Notes: generated from the sequence alone by a model not told the origin. Counted from the stretch's first letter, positions 44,528 through 53,562 are shown. The stretch is DNA of 64,000 nt from Qipengyuania sediminis (GCF_004358425.1 NZ_CP037948.1:1178001-1242000); one strand, 5' to 3'. Made by a program: numbers and translations.

Positions 44528-45209
44528 CTTCATAAACCGCTTCGCCCGCTGGCATGTCTGGCTCGGCTGGCTGGCCGGGGTGCCGCTCCTGTTCTGGACG
44601 CTTTCCGGCCTTGTCATGGTGGCCCGCCCTATCGAGGAGGTGCGCGGCGAGCATCTGCGCCGTGAGCATGTCCACTCCCCCCTGCCCGCAGGATCGGAGA
44701 TCGCGATCCGGCTGCCCGAAGGCGGCAAGCCTGTCGTCAGCACGTCGACCGAGGTGGAGCAGGGCCGTGTCATCACCCGGCTGACCTATGCCGACGAAAG
44801 CGTCGAGCGCTACGACGCCGAGGGGCGTAAGCTTGCCCCCTTCAGCGACGTCGAAGCGCGGATGCTGGTAGCGAGGGAGATTGTCGGCGGCGACCGCGTG
44901 GCATCGGTCCGGCTCACGGATGCCGACGCCCCGCCGATCGACTTCCGCCGCCCGGTCACAGCCTGGCAAGTGGTGCTGGCGGACGGCACCCACGTTTATG
45001 TCGCGCGCGACACGGGCGAAATCGCGGCGGTGCGGACCCGGTGGTGGCGGGTGTTCGACTGGTTCTGGGGCCTCCATATCATGGACCTCGAGACCCGCGA
45101 GGACACCCATCACCCACTGCTGATCGGGTTTGCGGCCCTGTCGCTGGTGAGCACGCTGCTCGGCCTGGTCCTGCTGTTCCGGCGCCGCAAGCCCCGCGCG
45201 AGCCCGTGA
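44520..45209 (+). CDS. PepSY domain membrane protein
   Basis: A 229-residue inner-membrane protein. It has an N-terminal helix WHVWLGWLAGVPLLFWTLSG with conserved histidine and tryptophans, a periplasmic PepSY-like region (VTAWQVVLADGTHVYVARDT, GEIAAVR), WWRVFDWFWGLHIMD and a C-terminal helix GFAALSLVSTLLGLVLLF. It is smaller than the PepSY_TM protein at 21566 and not linked to a receptor. It overlaps both neighbours and probably shares a transcript with the amidase. Role unknown. Confidence 0.75.
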   Translation: MDSFINRFARWHVWLGWLAGVPLLFWTLSGLVMVARPIEEVRGEHLRREHVHSPLPAGSEIAIRLPEGGKPVVSTSTEVEQGRVITRLTYADESVERYDAEGRKLAPFSDVEARMLVAREIVGGDRVASVRLTDADAPPIDFRRPVTAWQVVLADGTHVYVARDTGEIAAVRTRWWRVFDWFWGLHIMDLETREDTHHPLLIGFAALSLVSTLLGLVLLFRRRKPRASP

Positions 45210-45868
45210 CGGCGCTCGCCCCCGCTCCCCTCCTCGCTCTGCTCGATCTCGCCGGTGTGGCGGTCTTCGCGCTGACCGGGGCTCTGGCGGCGGCACGCGC
45301 GCGGCAGACCTTCGTCACCATGGCCTTCTTCGCGCTCCTGACCGGGGTTGGCGGCGGCAGCGTGCGCGATCTCCTGATCGGCGCGCCGGTGTTCTGGATG
45401 AGCGACAGCCGCGCCGCCGCGCTATGTCTGGGCGTAGCGGTGGTGGTATGGGTGACGCCTATCCGCTGGTGGCAGGGGGCGCTGCTCGATTATGCCGATG
45501 CGCTGGGCCTGGCGGGCTATGCCGTGCTTGGCGCGGCCAAAGCGCTGGCCTGGGGCGTGCCGCCGGTCCCGGCCTTCGTGATGGGGGTGGTGACAGGCTG
45601 CGTGGGCGGTATCGTGCGCGACGTGATCGCGGGCGAGCCCTCGATCATCATGCGCCCCGAACTCTACGTCACCGCCGCCGCGCTGGCGGCCGCGCTCTGC
45701 GTGGCGGGGAGCGGCGCGGGGCTGCCGCGCGAGACCGTCTGGGTCGGCGCCGCTTTGGCGGGCTTCGCCCTGCGTGCGGCGGCGATCCGCTGGCGCCTGG
45801 CGCTTCCCGCCTATGACGCGCGCCGTCAGTCGTCGGGCGCTTCACCCGGCAGCGGCCCGCCCGGATAG
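45206..45868 (+). CDS. TRIC/UPF0126 family membrane protein
   Basis: A 220-residue membrane protein made of two repeats of about three helices each. Each repeat carries a glycine-rich motif: FALTGALAAARARQTFVTMA with LLTGVGGGSVRDLLIG, and GVVTGCVGGIVRDVIAGEPS. This pattern defines UPF0126, the prokaryotic TRIC cation channels. Potassium-type channel function is known for some members. It starts with GTG overlapping the previous stop. Its 3' end overlaps the convergent gene at 45826. Confidence 0.85.
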   Translation: MTALAPAPLLALLDLAGVAVFALTGALAAARARQTFVTMAFFALLTGVGGGSVRDLLIGAPVFWMSDSRAAALCLGVAVVVWVTPIRWWQGALLDYADALGLAGYAVLGAAKALAWGVPPVPAFVMGVVTGCVGGIVRDVIAGEPSIIMRPELYVTAAALAAALCVAGSGAGLPRETVWVGAALAGFALRAAAIRWRLALPAYDARRQSSGASPGSGPPG

Positions 45869-46500
45869 GAAGGCGGTGTGCCCGCCTCCGCTGCAGCGCG
45901 GGCGGCTTCATAACGATCGTCCGCGTATTGATCGTCGGGCCCATCCCGGCTGGCCGAGGGGCCGCCGACGTCGATATCCGTGATCCGCCCGTCGGCTCCG
46001 ATCTCGCAGGTGAAACCCGCGCCGTCGGACATGCTGCCGGTCACCAGCCAGCCGCCCGCGTCGCGCTCCACCCGCGTGACTTCCCTAACCCGGGCGTTGC
46101 GTTCGATCTCCCGCAGGCACAGGTCGGCAGCGCCCTCGAGCCCCCGCCCCGCCCGTTCGCGATAACCGGAGCGCGAGTCAAACGGACGCCCGCGCTCGGG
46201 ATAGGGATAGCCGCGGCGCTCGTTCGCGCGCGCGGCGGCGCTGGCGACGGCGGCGATCGTGCCGAGGATTAGCACTCCCGCCAGCACATCGCCGGCGCCG
46301 GTGCGATCGCGGTGGCGATGTCGCCAGCCATGGCCGCGGCCCCATCCACCGCCCCAGCCGATCCCGATCGAGGGGCCATAATGGCTGGCCGTATCGCCCG
46401 GCGCGGGCCCACGAACCGGCAGCGGCGCTGCGGCGACGGGTGTCGCGACCAGAGCGGCGGCGGCCAGCATGGCGGGCGCGGCGAAGAGCTTTATCGGCAT
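45826..46500 (-). CDS. secreted protein, paralogue A
   Basis: A 224-residue exported protein. The signal peptide MPIKLFAAPAMLAAAALVAT ends at VAAA. A glycine/histidine-rich stretch (GWGGGWGRGHGWRHRHRDRT) is followed by a hydrophobic GDVLAGVLILGTIAAVASAA helix, a DLCLREIERNARVREVTRVE domain and FTCEIGADGRITDIDV. The order matches the gene at 46622, so the two are tandem paralogues. The acidic and Pro-rich C-terminal end is extra. Function unknown. Possibly envelope-associated through the hydrophobic segment. Confidence 0.7.
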   Translation of the reverse strand: MPIKLFAAPAMLAAAALVATPVAAAPLPVRGPAPGDTASHYGPSIGIGWGGGWGRGHGWRHRHRDRTGAGDVLAGVLILGTIAAVASAAARANERRGYPYPERGRPFDSRSGYRERAGRGLEGAADLCLREIERNARVREVTRVERDAGGWLVTGSMSDGAGFTCEIGADGRITDIDVGGPSASRDGPDDQYADDRYEAARAAAEAGTPPSYPGGPLPGEAPDD

Positions 46501-46560
46501 GTCGTCATCCTCTCTCGCCTCGCGACCACCAACGCCAAGCATTGTGAATGACAAACGTCT

Positions 46561-46594
46561 GGGCGGCCCAGCCTGTAGGAAGGCTGAACCGCCC
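46561..46594 (-). terminator. hairpin between the two paralogues
   Basis: GGGCGG-CC-CAGCCT and AGGCTG-AA-CCGCCC form two stacked 6-bp stems separated by an internal loop, 28 bp after the stop of the gene at 46622. The T-rich tract lies on the plus-strand side (TTCGCTTTTCCTTTC), so minus-strand termination would be weak. Confidence 0.4.
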
Positions 46595-46621
46595 TTCGCT
46601 TTTCCTTTCGCGCGCCGACGC

Positions 46622-47200
46622 TTACATGCCGCGGATGCCGCTGTAGTCCATGCGCGCCACCCGCCCACGATCGATCCAGCAGGTGAAGCCGCCCGCATCT
46701 GCGCGCGTGTTCGAGCCCCGATCGTAACGGTCGTAGCGGTCGTAGTCGTAGCGCCGATCGTCGTAGCGCCGGTCGTAATAGCCGCGGTCGCCTTCGACCC
46801 TGAGGTTGCCCTTCACTCGCCAGCCCTGACGCGTGTCGTCGACGTCGCGGACCTGCGTCACCTCGGCATCGCGATAACCGCGACTGCGCGCACCCTGCCG
46901 CACGGCGTTGACGCACTGCTCGACTGCGGAGCGCGGGTTGCCGTTGTAATAGCCGTAGCGCCCGTCGCGATAATAGCGCTCGTCGCGGCGGTCGTCGTAA
47001 CCGCCCCGGCCGAGGGCGCCGGCGACCGCGGCGATCCCGCCGAGCACCACCGCGCCGGCGATGATATCGCCTGCGCTGATGCCGCGCTCCCGGTCGCGAT
47101 CGTAATCGCGATATTGGGCGAGCGCCGCCGAAGTCGGCACCATCGCCATCGCGCCAGCCGCGACGGCTCCGACAAGGGCTTTGGAAATGGTGGTCATCAT
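46622..47200 (-). CDS. secreted protein, paralogue B
   Basis: A 192-residue exported protein. The signal peptide (KALVGAVAAGAMAMVPTSAALA) precedes YRDYDRDRERG, a hydrophobic GDIIAGAVVLGGIAAVAGAL helix, a basic Tyr-rich stretch, AVEQCVNAVRQGARSRGY with RDAEVTQVRDVDDTRQGWRV, a RYDDRRYDYDRYDRYDRG low-complexity run and FTCWIDRGRVARMDYSGI. The shared domain order with the protein at 45826 indicates an old tandem duplication. GAGGAT precedes the start. A hairpin with arms TGCCGGAC and GTCCGGCA (47216-47237) lies in its leader. Function unknown. Confidence 0.7.
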   Translation of the reverse strand: MMTTISKALVGAVAAGAMAMVPTSAALAQYRDYDRDRERGISAGDIIAGAVVLGGIAAVAGALGRGGYDDRRDERYYRDGRYGYYNGNPRSAVEQCVNAVRQGARSRGYRDAEVTQVRDVDDTRQGWRVKGNLRVEGDRGYYDRRYDDRRYDYDRYDRYDRGSNTRADAGGFTCWIDRGRVARMDYSGIRGM

Positions 47201-47286
47201 GTGATCCTCGTACCCTGCCGGACGGGACTGTCCGGCACGGCACGAGGATTATCGATAGCCGACTGAGATCAGCCTGAACTGCAGCG

Positions 47287-47305
47287 GCAGCTTTTGTTAA
47301 GCTGC
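47287..47305 (-). terminator. hairpin downstream of the prolyl oligopeptidase gene
   Basis: GCAGCTT and AAGCTGC form a perfect 7-bp stem around a 5-base loop, about 23 bp past the stop at 47328. The tail is not strongly T-rich. It is probably a weak terminator or processing stem. Confidence 0.4.
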
Positions 47306-47327
47306 AGCGCCTTTAAGCTGAACGACA

Positions 47328-49535
47328 CTAAGGCTTCGGTGGCACCTCGAGACCCGTGAAATGCGCGAGAAACGCCATGACGTCCGCGCCCTCTTCGATG
47401 ATCTTGTCGGTCGGCTTGCCGCTGCCGTGGCCGGCGCGGGTTTCGATGCGGATGAGGTGCGGAGCGCCGCCGGGGTCCGCAGCCTGCAGCGCGGCGGCGT
47501 ATTTAAAGCTATGGCCCGGCACTACGCGGTCGTCGGTATCGGCGGTCGTCACCAGCACGGGCGGGTAATCCACGTCAGCCCGGATGTTGTGATAGGGCGA
47601 ATAGGCGCGCAGCCGCCGCCAGTCCTCTTCTTTCGAAGGGTAGCCGTAGTCATCCACCCAATAGCGGCCTGCGGTCCACTGGTCGAAGCGCAGCATGTCC
47701 ATGACGCCCACGGCTGGGCTCGCGGCATCGATAAGATCGGGATGCTGGTTCACGACCGCCCCCACCAGCAGCCCGCCGTTGGAGCCACCCTGAATGGACA
47801 GGCCTTTCGGCGTCGTATAGCCGTTCGCCTTCAGATACTTGCCGGCCCAGGCGAAGTCATCGAACACGTTCTGCTTGTTGGCGAGCCGCCCGGCATCATG
47901 CCAGGCCTTGCCGTATTCGCCCCCGCCGCGCAGGTTCGCGAGCGCATAGGTGCCGCCCGCCTCCAGCCACGCCATGCGCCCGGCGGAAAAGCCCGGCGTC
48001 AGCGACACGTCGAACCCGCCATAGCCATAGAGCAGCGTCGGCGCTGGGCCGGTCTGGCCCTTCTTGCGCACGATGAACATCGGAATCTTGGTCCCGTCCT
48101 TCGAAGGGTAGAAGACCTGCTTCGCCTCGAAAGCATTGGGATCGAAAGCCATCTTCGGCTCGGCGAAGACCTCCGTCTTGCCGCTGGCGATATCGAAGCG
48201 GTAGATCGTAGCGGGGCGGGTAAAGCTGGTGAAGCTGTAGAAGGTTTCGGGATCGCCCGGCTTCCCGGAGAACCCGCCCGCGGTGCCCAGTTCGCCCAGC
48301 GCGATGTCCTTCAGCGGCTTGCCATCGAGGCTGTAGACAGCCGCGCGCGTGGTCGCATCCTTCAGATAGGTCAGCACCAGCCGGTCGCCGACGATGGAAG
48401 CGCCGTCGATCGGCTGGTCGGTCTCCGCGACTACGGTCGTGAAGGTGGGCTTGGCCGCGGACATGTCCATTTTGACGACCCGGTGCTTCGGCGCGTCCTT
48501 GTTGGTCTGGAAGAAGGCGGTGTTGCCGACCGTATCGATAAGACCCCAGGCGTTCTCGAACCCGGAGATCAGCTTCTTCGCCTTCCACCCCTTGGCAGGC
48601 GATCCGGCTTTCAGATCGATGGTGTGCACTTCGTAACGGCTGTCGGTGCCGACCGAGCTGGTGATGGTCGCCCAGCGCTCATCGCTCGAGACGCTGATGA
48701 AGTGACCGTATTCCTTGTTGGCGGGGGTGCTGAAGACCAGCACGTCCGCACTCTGCGGGGTGCCAAGCTTGTGGTAGTAGACCGCCTGGTTGAAGGCGAG
48801 CGACTGGAAGTCGGGCTTCTCGCCCGTCGCCGGGAAGCGCGAATAGAAGAAGCCTTCGTCCCCCAGCCAGGCAACGCCGCCGCCGTATTTCGCCCACCGA
48901 AGCTCGTCGCCGAGGTCCTTGCCGGTCGTCACATCCTTGACGCGGATGATCCGCCAATCAGTCCCGCCATCCTGGATCTCATAGGTCATCAGCTTGCCGC
49001 TGTTCGACGGTCGATAGCCCGACAGCGCGGTGGCGCCGTCCTGGGCCCAGGTGTTGGGATCGATCAGCAACCGCGGCGTGCCGTTGAGGCCTTCGCGCAC
49101 GAAAAGCTGCGGCTGGTTGAGGAGGCCGGGGTTGTAGCCGTAGAAGTAGTGGTTCCCCGCCTTGATCGGAATGCCGTAGCGCTCATAATTCATGAGCGTG
49201 CCGATGCGCTCCTTGAACCAGGCGCGGCCAGGCAGCGCCGTTAGCACCTGCTGCGTCACCTTGTTCTGTGCCTCCACCCAGGCGGCAACCTCCTTGTCCT
49301 GGCGGACGTCGTTCTCGAGCCAGCGATAGGGATCGGGAACCTTCTCGCCGAAGCTCGAGTCGACGACATCCCCGCGGCGGGTGACGGGGTAGCTGTGCGC
49401 GGCGGACGTGGCAGTGGTGGTGGCAGTGGCGTGCATCGAGTGACCCTGGTGGGCGTTCTGGGCGGGCGCAGCGGATTGCGCCTGCGCGCCCGCAGCGAGC
49501 GCAAGCGAGGAGGCGGCGGCAAGCAGGCGAAGCAT
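47328..49535 (-). CDS. prolyl oligopeptidase, S9A family
   Basis: Exported serine peptidase of 735 residues cleaving after proline in short peptides. A signal peptide (MLRLLAAASSLALAAGAQAQ) is followed by a His/Thr/Ala-rich spacer (HQGHSMHATATTTATSAAHS). The beta-propeller then starts at DPYRWLEND. The catalytic alpha/beta-hydrolase domain has GGSNGG with nucleophile Ser585, TDDRV with the aspartate and AGHGSG with the histidine. The ATG encoding MLRLLAAASS was chosen for the signal peptide. The spacer is unusual for the family and could bind metal. It is followed by a hairpin. Confidence 0.92.
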   Translation of the reverse strand: MLRLLAAASSLALAAGAQAQSAAPAQNAHQGHSMHATATTTATSAAHSYPVTRRGDVVDSSFGEKVPDPYRWLENDVRQDKEVAAWVEAQNKVTQQVLTALPGRAWFKERIGTLMNYERYGIPIKAGNHYFYGYNPGLLNQPQLFVREGLNGTPRLLIDPNTWAQDGATALSGYRPSNSGKLMTYEIQDGGTDWRIIRVKDVTTGKDLGDELRWAKYGGGVAWLGDEGFFYSRFPATGEKPDFQSLAFNQAVYYHKLGTPQSADVLVFSTPANKEYGHFISVSSDERWATITSSVGTDSRYEVHTIDLKAGSPAKGWKAKKLISGFENAWGLIDTVGNTAFFQTNKDAPKHRVVKMDMSAAKPTFTTVVAETDQPIDGASIVGDRLVLTYLKDATTRAAVYSLDGKPLKDIALGELGTAGGFSGKPGDPETFYSFTSFTRPATIYRFDIASGKTEVFAEPKMAFDPNAFEAKQVFYPSKDGTKIPMFIVRKKGQTGPAPTLLYGYGGFDVSLTPGFSAGRMAWLEAGGTYALANLRGGGEYGKAWHDAGRLANKQNVFDDFAWAGKYLKANGYTTPKGLSIQGGSNGGLLVGAVVNQHPDLIDAASPAVGVMDMLRFDQWTAGRYWVDDYGYPSKEEDWRRLRAYSPYHNIRADVDYPPVLVTTADTDDRVVPGHSFKYAAALQAADPGGAPHLIRIETRAGHGSGKPTDKIIEEGADVMAFLAHFTGLEVPPKP

Positions 49536-49589
49536 GGATGGTCTCTCCCGAACCGAAAGCGGTTGCGGGGACTGGATTAAGGGCACCGG

Positions 49590-49632
49590 CGCGCAAAGGA
49601 AAGGGGCCGGATGGTCACGCCCACCCGGCCCC
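49590..49632 (-). terminator. terminator of the ribosomal protein operon
   Basis: GGGGCCGGATGG (49603-49614) and CCACCCGGCCCC (49621-49632) pair along 12 bases with one wobble. On the minus strand the hairpin is followed by CCTTTCCTTTG. It lies 26 bp after the rplQ stop and is the best intrinsic terminator in the window, marking the end of the S10-spc-alpha transcript. Confidence 0.8.
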
Positions 49633-49657
49633 TCGCGATCAGTGCTGCGGGGCCTTC

Positions 49658-50083
49658 TCAGGCCGCTTCGTATTCGTCTTCGTCGGCTGTCGTCACCGGG
49701 CCCGAGTCCTGGCCCTTGGCCGCCACGTCGCGGTCGACGAATTCGATGATCGCCATCGGTGCCGCGTCGCTGGCACGGTAGCCGGTCTTGATGATGCGGG
49801 TGTAGCCGCCCTCGCGCCTGGCATAGCGTTCGGCGAGCACGTCGAAAAGCTTCTTCAGCTGCGTGTCGTCGCCAAGCCGCCCCAGCGCCAGGCGGCGGTT
49901 CGAAAGCCCGCCGCGCTTCGCCAGCGTGACCAGCCGCTCCACATAGGGGCGCAGTTCCTTCGCCTTGGGGGCGGTGGTCTGGATCTGCTCGTGCTTGATA
50001 AGCGCGGCGGCGAGATTGCGGAGCAGCGCGTGGCGGTGGCCCGTCTTGCGCTGAAGCTTACGGCCCTTGATGCCGTGACGCAT
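49658..50083 (-). CDS. rplQ: 50S ribosomal protein L17
   Basis: Large-subunit protein of 141 residues. [20 protein letters not shown] is the family start, and [19 protein letters not shown] and [15 protein letters not shown] follow. A short acidic tail ([11 protein letters not shown]) is extra. It is the last gene of the ribosomal operon before the terminator. Unusually, it is separated from rpoA by the gene at 50214. Confidence 0.97.
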   Translation of the reverse strand: MRHGIKGRKLQRKTGHRHALLRNLAAALIKHEQIQTTAPKAKELRPYVERLVTLAKRGGLSNRRLALGRLGDDTQLKKLFDVLAERYARREGGYTRIIKTGYRASDAAPMAIIEFVDRDVAAKGQDSGPVTTADEDEYEAA

Positions 50084-50213
50084 AGGATATTCCTTCGGTT
50101 CGTTGCGGAGCCGTGCCAGGTACTCCGGACCGCGCGGAGGACGCCGCGCATAGGGCCGCCCAAAACCCGATCGCGGCGGAAAAGTCAACCGCCGCGACCA
50201 GGTAGCGGGGGCG

Positions 50214-51089
50214 TTATCGCGTCACGCGCGCACGGGTTTCGAGATTGGCGATGCGGCGCTCGAGATAGGCGCGCTCGTCGCTCGTGGGCGCCGTCCGCGC
50301 ATAGGCTGCTTCCAGCCGCACGAGGTCGCCGTGCTCGACAAGCAGCTGCGTCCGCGCGGTGGCCGTCAGTCCACTCGTGGGCAGCGCGCGCGCGATGGCG
50401 TCGAGCCGCGTCTTGAAAGTGACCGGGGTGGCATAGGCGACATCGCCGACACGCTGGTCGAGTGCATCCAGCCGGGCGTCGAGATCGTCACGCTCGGTCT
50501 CGGACAAGGTGCCGTCGCGAAGATAGCCTGTCTCCACCGCGATCAAGGCGGCGTAATCCGACTTGAGGCGGGTCGCGGCGACGCGGGTGATGCGCCGCGC
50601 GGTGACGGCAGCATCGACCCTGGCGTTGAACGCCGCCTGCCCCTCGGCGACCTCGGCCCGAGGACCGAAGGCCGAGCCGGCATAGCGGCCATCCGCCAGG
50701 ACCTGCAGCAGATCGTTGTAACGCGCCGTCAGCTCACCGCGCTCGGCAGCGCTATAGGTGCGATCCGCTCCATACTGCGCCTCCAGCGCGACGAGCGCGG
50801 CGTAGTCGGATTTCAGCCGGCTGCCATCGGTCTGCGACAGCCGCCCTGCGCGCACGTCGCTATCGACGCGGGCATCGAACTGGACGCGCTGATCGGCGAG
50901 AGGGCGCCGGTTCGCAGTCCACTGTCCTTCGAGCGAGTTGGAGGCGCTGCTGCCGATGCCCAGCAGATTGCCGAGCACCTGGCCGATCCGGTCGCGCACC
51001 GAGGGCTGGGTCGAGGTGGTCTGAGCCGCGAGCGGCGTCGTGGTAAGCGCCGCCGCCGCGGCGGCGGTCAAAAGCAGAGGAAACCGCAT
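50214..51089 (-). CDS. exported triple-repeat helical protein inserted between rpoA and rplQ
   Basis: A 291-residue exported protein. A signal peptide ([20 protein letters not shown] then AAQ) is followed by three tandem copies of a charged helical unit at about 67-132, 150-213 and 223-286. The units align on [82 protein letters not shown] and an AERGEL/TERDDL/DERAYL turn. No catalytic motif is seen. Predicted periplasmic, possibly coiled-coil. It breaks the normally adjacent rpoA-rplQ pair. Function unknown. Confidence 0.75.
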   Translation of the reverse strand: MRFPLLLTAAAAAALTTTPLAAQTTSTQPSVRDRIGQVLGNLLGIGSSASNSLEGQWTANRRPLADQRVQFDARVDSDVRAGRLSQTDGSRLKSDYAALVALEAQYGADRTYSAAERGELTARYNDLLQVLADGRYAGSAFGPRAEVAEGQAAFNARVDAAVTARRITRVAATRLKSDYAALIAVETGYLRDGTLSETERDDLDARLDALDQRVGDVAYATPVTFKTRLDAIARALPTSGLTATARTQLLVEHGDLVRLEAAYARTAPTSDERAYLERRIANLETRARVTR

Positions 51090-51280
51090 GATATCAATCC
51101 GTTTGCCGTTGGCGTTGGCCTGACAAACGATGACCGCGGCGATGGGGTTCCTGATGGGCGGCGGCGGGGCTGCCGTCACGGGAGTGACTCCCGCGACGTC
51201 GAAGAGGTCACTTCGTGCCCGTCGACCGGGCTCGGCCGTCTTCGCAAGCAGCGTGCCGCTAATCCCGTGCGGCTCGTTGG

Positions 51281-51318
51281 AACAAGCTCTCCTGGGCGTC
51301 AGCCCAGGAGTTCTTGTT
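51281..51318 (-). terminator. long hairpin overlapping the rpoA stop
   Basis: AACAAGCTCTCCTGGGC (51281-51297) and GCCCAGGAGTTCTTGTT (51302-51318) are complementary apart from two bases, with a 4-base loop. The stem includes the last rpoA codons and its TGA. It probably attenuates or terminates transcription before the inserted gene, or protects the rpoA mRNA 3' end. Confidence 0.65.
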
Positions 51319-52357
51319 CTAACTTCTTCGCCATTTCCTCGATGTTCTCGGGCGGCCAGCCGGGGATGTCCATGCCGAGGCGCAGGCCCATGGAGCTGAG
51401 CACTTCCTTGATCTCGTTCAACGACTTGCGTCCGAAGTTCGGCGTCCGCAGCATCTCCGCCTCGGTCTTCTGCACCAGATCGCCGATGTAGATGATATTG
51501 TCGTTCTTGAGGCAGTTGGCGCTGCGCACCGAGAGCTCGAGCTCGTCCACTTTCTTGAGAAGGTAGCGGTTGAGCGTGTTGGTGTCGCTTTCCGGGATCT
51601 CCGCCGCGTGGCCGATCATCGGGCTGGCGCTGGTCATCGGCACCCCGTCTTCGAAGTGCACGAAGAGGCTGAGCTGGTCCTGCAGGATCCGCGCCGCATA
51701 GGCGACCGCATCCTCGGGCCCAACAGTGCCGTCCGTCTCGACCGTCAGGCTGAGCTTGTCGTAATCGAGCTCCTGCCCGACGCGCGCGTTCTCAACCTTG
51801 TAGCTCACCTGGCGGACCGGCGAATAGAGGCTGTCCACTGGGATCAGCCCAATCGGCGCGTCGATCGGACGGTTCATCACCGCAGGGACATAGCCCTTGC
51901 CCGAATTCGCGGTCAGCTCCATGTTGAGCGTCGCGCCCTCGTCCAGATGGCAGATCACGAGATCCTTGTTCATGATCTCGATGTCGCCCGAAACCGCGAT
52001 ATCGCCCGCCTTGACCTCGCCCGGGCCGGTGGCGGAAAGCTGGAGGCGCTTCAGCCCCTCGCCTTCCATGCGCAGCGCGATCTGCTTCACGTTGAGGACG
52101 ATGTCGGTGACATCCTCGCGCACCCCGGCGAGGCTGGAGAACTCATGCAGCACGCCTTCGATCTTGATCGAGGTGATCGCAGCGCCCTGGAGGCTGGAGA
52201 GCAGAACGCGGCGCAGCGCATTGCCGAGCGTCAGGCCGAAGCCACGCTCGAGCGGCTCGGCGACGAAGGTCACCTTGCGGCCCCTCAGGGCACTGTCCTT
52301 GACCTCGAGATGGGTCGGCTTCTTGAGTTCCTGCCAGTTCTTGGTGTTGACGGCCAT
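51299..52357 (-). CDS. rpoA: RNA polymerase alpha subunit
   Basis: 352 residues. The N-terminal assembly domain ([40 protein letters not shown]) and the C-terminal DNA- and activator-binding domain ([40 protein letters not shown]) are both complete. The start is the ATG encoding [19 protein letters not shown]. It lies in the conserved alpha operon after rpsK. Confidence 0.98.
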   Translation of the reverse strand: MAVNTKNWQELKKPTHLEVKDSALRGRKVTFVAEPLERGFGLTLGNALRRVLLSSLQGAAITSIKIEGVLHEFSSLAGVREDVTDIVLNVKQIALRMEGEGLKRLQLSATGPGEVKAGDIAVSGDIEIMNKDLVICHLDEGATLNMELTANSGKGYVPAVMNRPIDAPIGLIPVDSLYSPVRQVSYKVENARVGQELDYDKLSLTVETDGTVGPEDAVAYAARILQDQLSLFVHFEDGVPMTSASPMIGHAAEIPESDTNTLNRYLLKKVDELELSVRSANCLKNDNIIYIGDLVQKTEAEMLRTPNFGRKSLNEIKEVLSSMGLRLGMDIPGWPPENIEEMAKKLEQELLG

Positions 52358-52466
52358 GGAAATACCTCTGGTTCGAATGCGAGCAGGACCGGAGCACTGA
52401 GCCCTCAGCGCGTCCAGTCCGTGAAATGTGATCGGCTTGGCGCTGTGCAAGCCGGGCAGGTACGGA

Positions 52467-52856
52467 TCAGACGCGGCGGCGCTTGCTTGGCCGGACCCCG
52501 TTGTGCGGGATGGGGGTGACGTCGCGTATCGAGGTGATGGTGAAGCCCACTGCGGCGAGCCCGCGCAGCGCGCTCTCGCGGCCGGAACCCGGGCCCTTCA
52601 CTTCGACCTCAAGCGTGCGGACGCCATGCTCGGCGGCTTTCTTGCCAGCATCGTCGGCGGCGACCTGCGCGGCATAGGGCGTCGATTTGCGGCTGCCCTT
52701 GAAGCCCATCATCCCGGCGCTCGACCACGAAATCGCATTGCCCTGCGCATCGGTGATGGTGATCATGGTGTTGTTGAAGCTGGCGTTGATGTGGGCAACG
52801 CCGCTGGTGATGTTCTTGCGTTCGCGCCGGCGGAGGCGGCTGGGTTCGCGTGCCAT
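52467..52856 (-). CDS. rpsK: 30S ribosomal protein S11
   Basis: 129 residues. [20 protein letters not shown] and [20 protein letters not shown] are family hallmarks, and the C-terminus [16 protein letters not shown] is typical. It forms the platform of the small subunit near the mRNA exit. It sits between rpsM and rpoA as usual, but a dispersed repeat separates it from rpsM. Confidence 0.98.
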   Translation of the reverse strand: MAREPSRLRRRERKNITSGVAHINASFNNTMITITDAQGNAISWSSAGMMGFKGSRKSTPYAAQVAADDAGKKAAEHGVRTLEVEVKGPGSGRESALRGLAAVGFTITSIRDVTPIPHNGVRPSKRRRV

Positions 52857-52870
52857 GTGAGTTCCTGCGT

Positions 52871-52915
52871 GTAGGACATGGACCGGCTGTTACACGGTCC
52901 GGGAGAGAAAAATGG
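52871..52915 (-). repeat. dispersed palindromic element, copy 3 (rpsM-rpsK spacer)
   Basis: GGACCG (52880-52885) and CGGTCC (52895-52900) flank GCTGTTACA, followed by GGGAGAGAAAAATGG. It shares GTAGGAC upstream with copy 2. It lies in the 78-bp spacer between rpsM and rpsK, so it is transcribed within the ribosomal operon. Confidence 0.8.
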
Positions 52916-52934
52916 TCGTGAGCGTGCCGAAGGA

Positions 52935-53303
52935 TTACTTCTTCTTGCCGGCGATCGGCTTGGCCTTGCCCTTGCGAGTGCGCGCATTGGTGTGCGTGCG
53001 CTGGCCGCGCACCGGCAACCCGGCGCGGTGGCGCAGGCCGCGGTAGCTGCGAAGGTCCTGCAGCCGCTTGATGTTCATATTGGTATCGCGGCGAAGGTCA
53101 CCTTCGACCGAATGATCGGCGTCGATCGTCTCCCGGATGCGCAGCACCTCTTCGTCCGACAGGTCGGCGACGCGGCGGGCGTGATCGATGCCGAGCTTGT
53201 CGGCGATGCCCTCGGCGGTCTTGCGTCCGATCCCGTGGATATAGGTGAGCGCGATGATCACGCGCTTGTTGGTGGGGATATTGATCCCGGCAATACGTGC
53301 CAC
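52935..53303 (-). CDS. rpsM: 30S ribosomal protein S13
   Basis: 122 residues starting at GTG with [20 protein letters not shown], then [19 protein letters not shown]. The basic end ([20 protein letters not shown]) contacts tRNA in the P site. GGAG six bases before the GTG fixes the start. The in-frame ATG four codons upstream would add MENY, which is not family-like. Confidence 0.97.
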   Translation of the reverse strand: MARIAGINIPTNKRVIIALTYIHGIGRKTAEGIADKLGIDHARRVADLSDEEVLRIRETIDADHSVEGDLRRDTNMNIKRLQDLRSYRGLRHRAGLPVRGQRTHTNARTRKGKAKPIAGKKK

Positions 53304-53562
53304 GTAGTTCTCCATGCTCCACAGGGCCGGTCCGCAAGCGGGCGGCCCCATCTCATCGCGGTTTCATCCGGGGGCCGCGGGGAATGGCGGAGGCGGGGGA
53401 CGCCAAACGCACGAAAAGCCGGATGACGCGCTATGCAAGCGACGCCCGCCGGACCAGCCCGAACCTGCCGAATGAGGCGCGCGCATAGGGCGATTCACCC
53501 GGGGGGTCAACCGCAAAAACGGACGACTTGGCCGGCGGTCCCAAGGCGTGGTGCGCCGGGTC
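53304..53562. other. intergenic region upstream of rpsM
   Basis: A 259-bp gap between the SRPBCC gene and rpsM, unusually long for this operon. No gene, repeat or clear terminator is seen. A promoter for rpsM-rpsK-rpoA could lie here, but I cannot identify one with confidence. Confidence 0.4.
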
